Positions 62,598 through 64,000 of a DNA stretch of 64,000 nt are shown piece by piece. Within the stretch, counting starts at the first letter, position 1, and each line of letters starts with the position of its first letter. This DNA comes from an uncultured Erysipelotrichaceae bacterium (lineage in GTDB: Bacteria > Bacillota_I > Bacilli_A > Erysipelotrichales > Erysipelotrichaceae): the NCBI GenBank assembly GCA_944327105.1, contig CALVGN010000052.1:1-64000 (forward strand), read 5' to 3'. A program made the position numbers and the translations under genes. The notes below the pieces were generated by a model. That model was not told the DNA's origin. It saw only the letters and a list, made by a program, of their open reading frames with translations, and ran no database searches.

Positions 62598-63817
62598 AAT
62601 CCATTGCCACGATCTATCGCATCGGTCCCGGTCCAAGCTCCAGTCATACGCTGGCTTTGAAACGGGCGTGCGAATGTTTTAAAACTCATGTATCTTCTAT
62701 TCATTCCATCCACGCGACGTTGGTGGGATCTTTGGCATTGACCGGTAAAGGCCATTTCAGTGATGAGATCATTCGCTCTTGTTTTAAACCCTTGGATTGT
62801 CCGGTGGATTTCAAACTGGAATGGGACCAGTCGTATCCCCATGGTTTTATTCTGGATGCATCGACCGATCATGGTCATATCATCTGGCATATTTTTTCCA
62901 TTGGTGGTGGGGCATTTGAAGTCGCCGAACATCCGGAACTCAACGAAAAGGAGATCTATGATCTTTCCACGCTGAGTGCGATCAATCAAATCTGTGAACA
63001 AAAAGGGTGGCAGTATTTGGATTATATCCATTCCATTGAAGCGGATCTGGATCAGCCACTCAATGAAGCACTGGATGCCATGCTGGCATCCGTGGATCGT
63101 GGTTTGACCAAAACCGGCTATTTGCGGGGCAAACTCAACGTCAACCGTTGTGCCATGGGTCTTTATGATCAAGCCATCAAATGTAAAGACCTAAAAGAAA
63201 CGGTGGATCTTAAATTGATGGCCTATGCGTTTGCCGCTGCCGAAGAAAATGCCGATGGCAAAGTGGTCGTAACGGCACCAACATTAGGATCCTGTGGGGT
63301 AATGGCTGCATTGATGATGTATGCTAGCCATGATTTGAAAATGGAGCGGACCACGCTCATCAATGGGTTGAAAGTCGCCGGGCTATTTGGCAATATTGCC
63401 CGTGAAAACGCATCGGTATCCGGTGCCATCGGCGGCTGCCAGGCCGAAATCGGCGTGGCATGCGCGATGGCTGCTGCCGGATATAGTGCGATGCTGGGAT
63501 GCGACAATCGCGTGGTTGAAACCAGTGCCGAAATCGCAATGGAACATCACCTGGGTTTGACCTGTGATCCGGTGGACGGGTATGTGATCATTCCCTGTAT
63601 CGAACGCAACTCCCAGGCGATCTTACGTGCCTTGGATGCTTCCCTGTTAGCCAGAAATATCGTCGCGCTACGTCAAAACAAAGTCAGCTTTGATGCGGTG
63701 ATCGATACCATGCGCTATACCGGAAGCATGTTACCGAAGGAATTAAAAGAAACATCATTGGGTGGTCTGGCCACTGTGATTGGTCAAACCAATGGAGATA
63801 CCTTATGCCATCAATAG
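62594..63817 (+). CDS. sdaA: L-serine ammonia-lyase (iron-sulfur dependent, single chain)
   Basis: Converts L-serine to pyruvate and ammonia with a [4Fe-4S] cluster. The N-terminal beta domain begins IGPGPSSSHT. The C-terminal alpha domain carries PTLGSCGVM and SGAIGGCQAEIG with the cluster cysteines, plus MLGCDN. Both parts are fused in 407 residues, as in E. coli SdaA, whereas many Firmicutes encode them separately. Overlaps the holA stop (ATGA) and, at its end, the next gene by 13 bases. Confidence 0.92.
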   Translation: MKSIATIYRIGPGPSSSHTLALKRACECFKTHVSSIHSIHATLVGSLALTGKGHFSDEIIRSCFKPLDCPVDFKLEWDQSYPHGFILDASTDHGHIIWHIFSIGGGAFEVAEHPELNEKEIYDLSTLSAINQICEQKGWQYLDYIHSIEADLDQPLNEALDAMLASVDRGLTKTGYLRGKLNVNRCAMGLYDQAIKCKDLKETVDLKLMAYAFAAAEENADGKVVVTAPTLGSCGVMAALMMYASHDLKMERTTLINGLKVAGLFGNIARENASVSGAIGGCQAEIGVACAMAAAGYSAMLGCDNRVVETSAEIAMEHHLGLTCDPVDGYVIIPCIERNSQAILRALDASLLARNIVALRQNKVSFDAVIDTMRYTGSMLPKELKETSLGGLATVIGQTNGDTLCHQ

Positions 63818-64000
63818 AAATACTTGCTCCAGCCGGTTCCATGGAATCATTGGATGCGGCATTAGCTGCCGGTGCGGATGCGATCTATTGCGCTGGAAAA
63901 AACTTCGGCGCCCGTGCGTTCGCAGCGAATTTTGACCATGATCAGCTCATTGAAGCCGTGGATAAAGTCCATTTATACGGTGCCAAGTTATATGTCACCA
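63805..64000 (+). CDS. U32-family peptidase / tRNA hydroxylation protein, partial
   Basis: The first 65 codons of a gene cut by the window end. ILAPAGSMESLDAALAAGAD followed by YCAGKNFGARAF is the U32 N-terminal signature (TrhP/RlhA/YrrN type), proteins now linked to hydroxylation of tRNA or rRNA. The gene overlaps the L-serine lyase end by 13 bases. Confidence 0.88.
   Translation, partial: MPSIEILAPAGSMESLDAALAAGADAIYCAGKNFGARAFAANFDHDQLIEAVDKVHLYGAKLYVT

Noticed and set aside
270-63793. The repeated palindromes as a CRISPR array or REP/transposon family
   Set aside because: Copies are scattered singly, with no regular spacers, no common flanking sequence and no cas or transposase gene. 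They lie within conserved genes in frame.

Overview
The window is a low-to-moderate GC Gram-positive (Firmicutes) chromosome segment. Evidence: the ezrA - cysteine desulfurase - thiI run, a phoH - ybeY - dgkA - cdd - era - recO cluster, a leucine T-box leader, a lysine riboswitch, LtaS-type lipoteichoic acid synthesis, ComEA/ComEC, and strong AGGAGG-type ribosome binding sites. The MurE substrate motif (DDPR) hints at a lysine-type wall. I lean towards the Erysipelotrichia, but this is inferred from style, not proven.

Layout. 0.1-18.8 kb is core: an LtaS-like enzyme, a NifU-like Fe-S protein, glucose-6-phosphate isomerase (read in frame from an S1-domain ORF), a CapA-like lipoprotein, oligoendopeptidase F, an ApbE lipoprotein, ezrA, cysteine desulfurase, thiI, a TauE/SafE exporter, rsmE, mtaB and a NYN/PIN-like protein. 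18.8-27.6 kb is an AT-rich defence island: a DUF6414-like protein with an AAA+ ATPase, then an Eco57I-like adenine methyltransferase, a 1116-residue GIY-YIG-like/helicase/methylase-like protein and an Mrr-type endonuclease. It ends 15 nt before murE. 27.6-46.9 kb is core again: murE, deoC, amylase, xpt, padR, rpsU, phoH to recO, rpsO, pseudouridine synthase, a histidine-depleted metallophosphoesterase, HAD phosphatase, degV, a DUF4015-like hydrolase, M29 aminopeptidase and T-box/leuS. 47.0-52.7 kb is a second AT-rich accessory region. It holds a frameshifted lipoprotein gene and a compact probable RiPP locus: a 25-residue precursor, an attenuator-like terminator, a radical SAM/SPASM maturase and a three-gene ABC exporter. 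52.7-64 kb has a lysine riboswitch ahead of an AGCS symporter and an amidohydrolase, then another ABC transporter, greA, comEA-comEC-holA, L-serine dehydratase and the start of a U32 peptidase.

The most unusual feature is a short, highly iterated palindrome, ATGGT-N3-ACCAT (with an N4 form). I found 31 exact N3 and 11 exact N4 copies by eye, plus dozens of one-mismatch forms. They lie within genes (encoding recurring peptides such as DG-S/Q/L-T-I), between genes, in terminators, in the T-box leader and over start codons. Copies are densest in comEA-comEC-holA. No N3 or N4 copy was seen in either accessory region, so the motif appears to mark native DNA.
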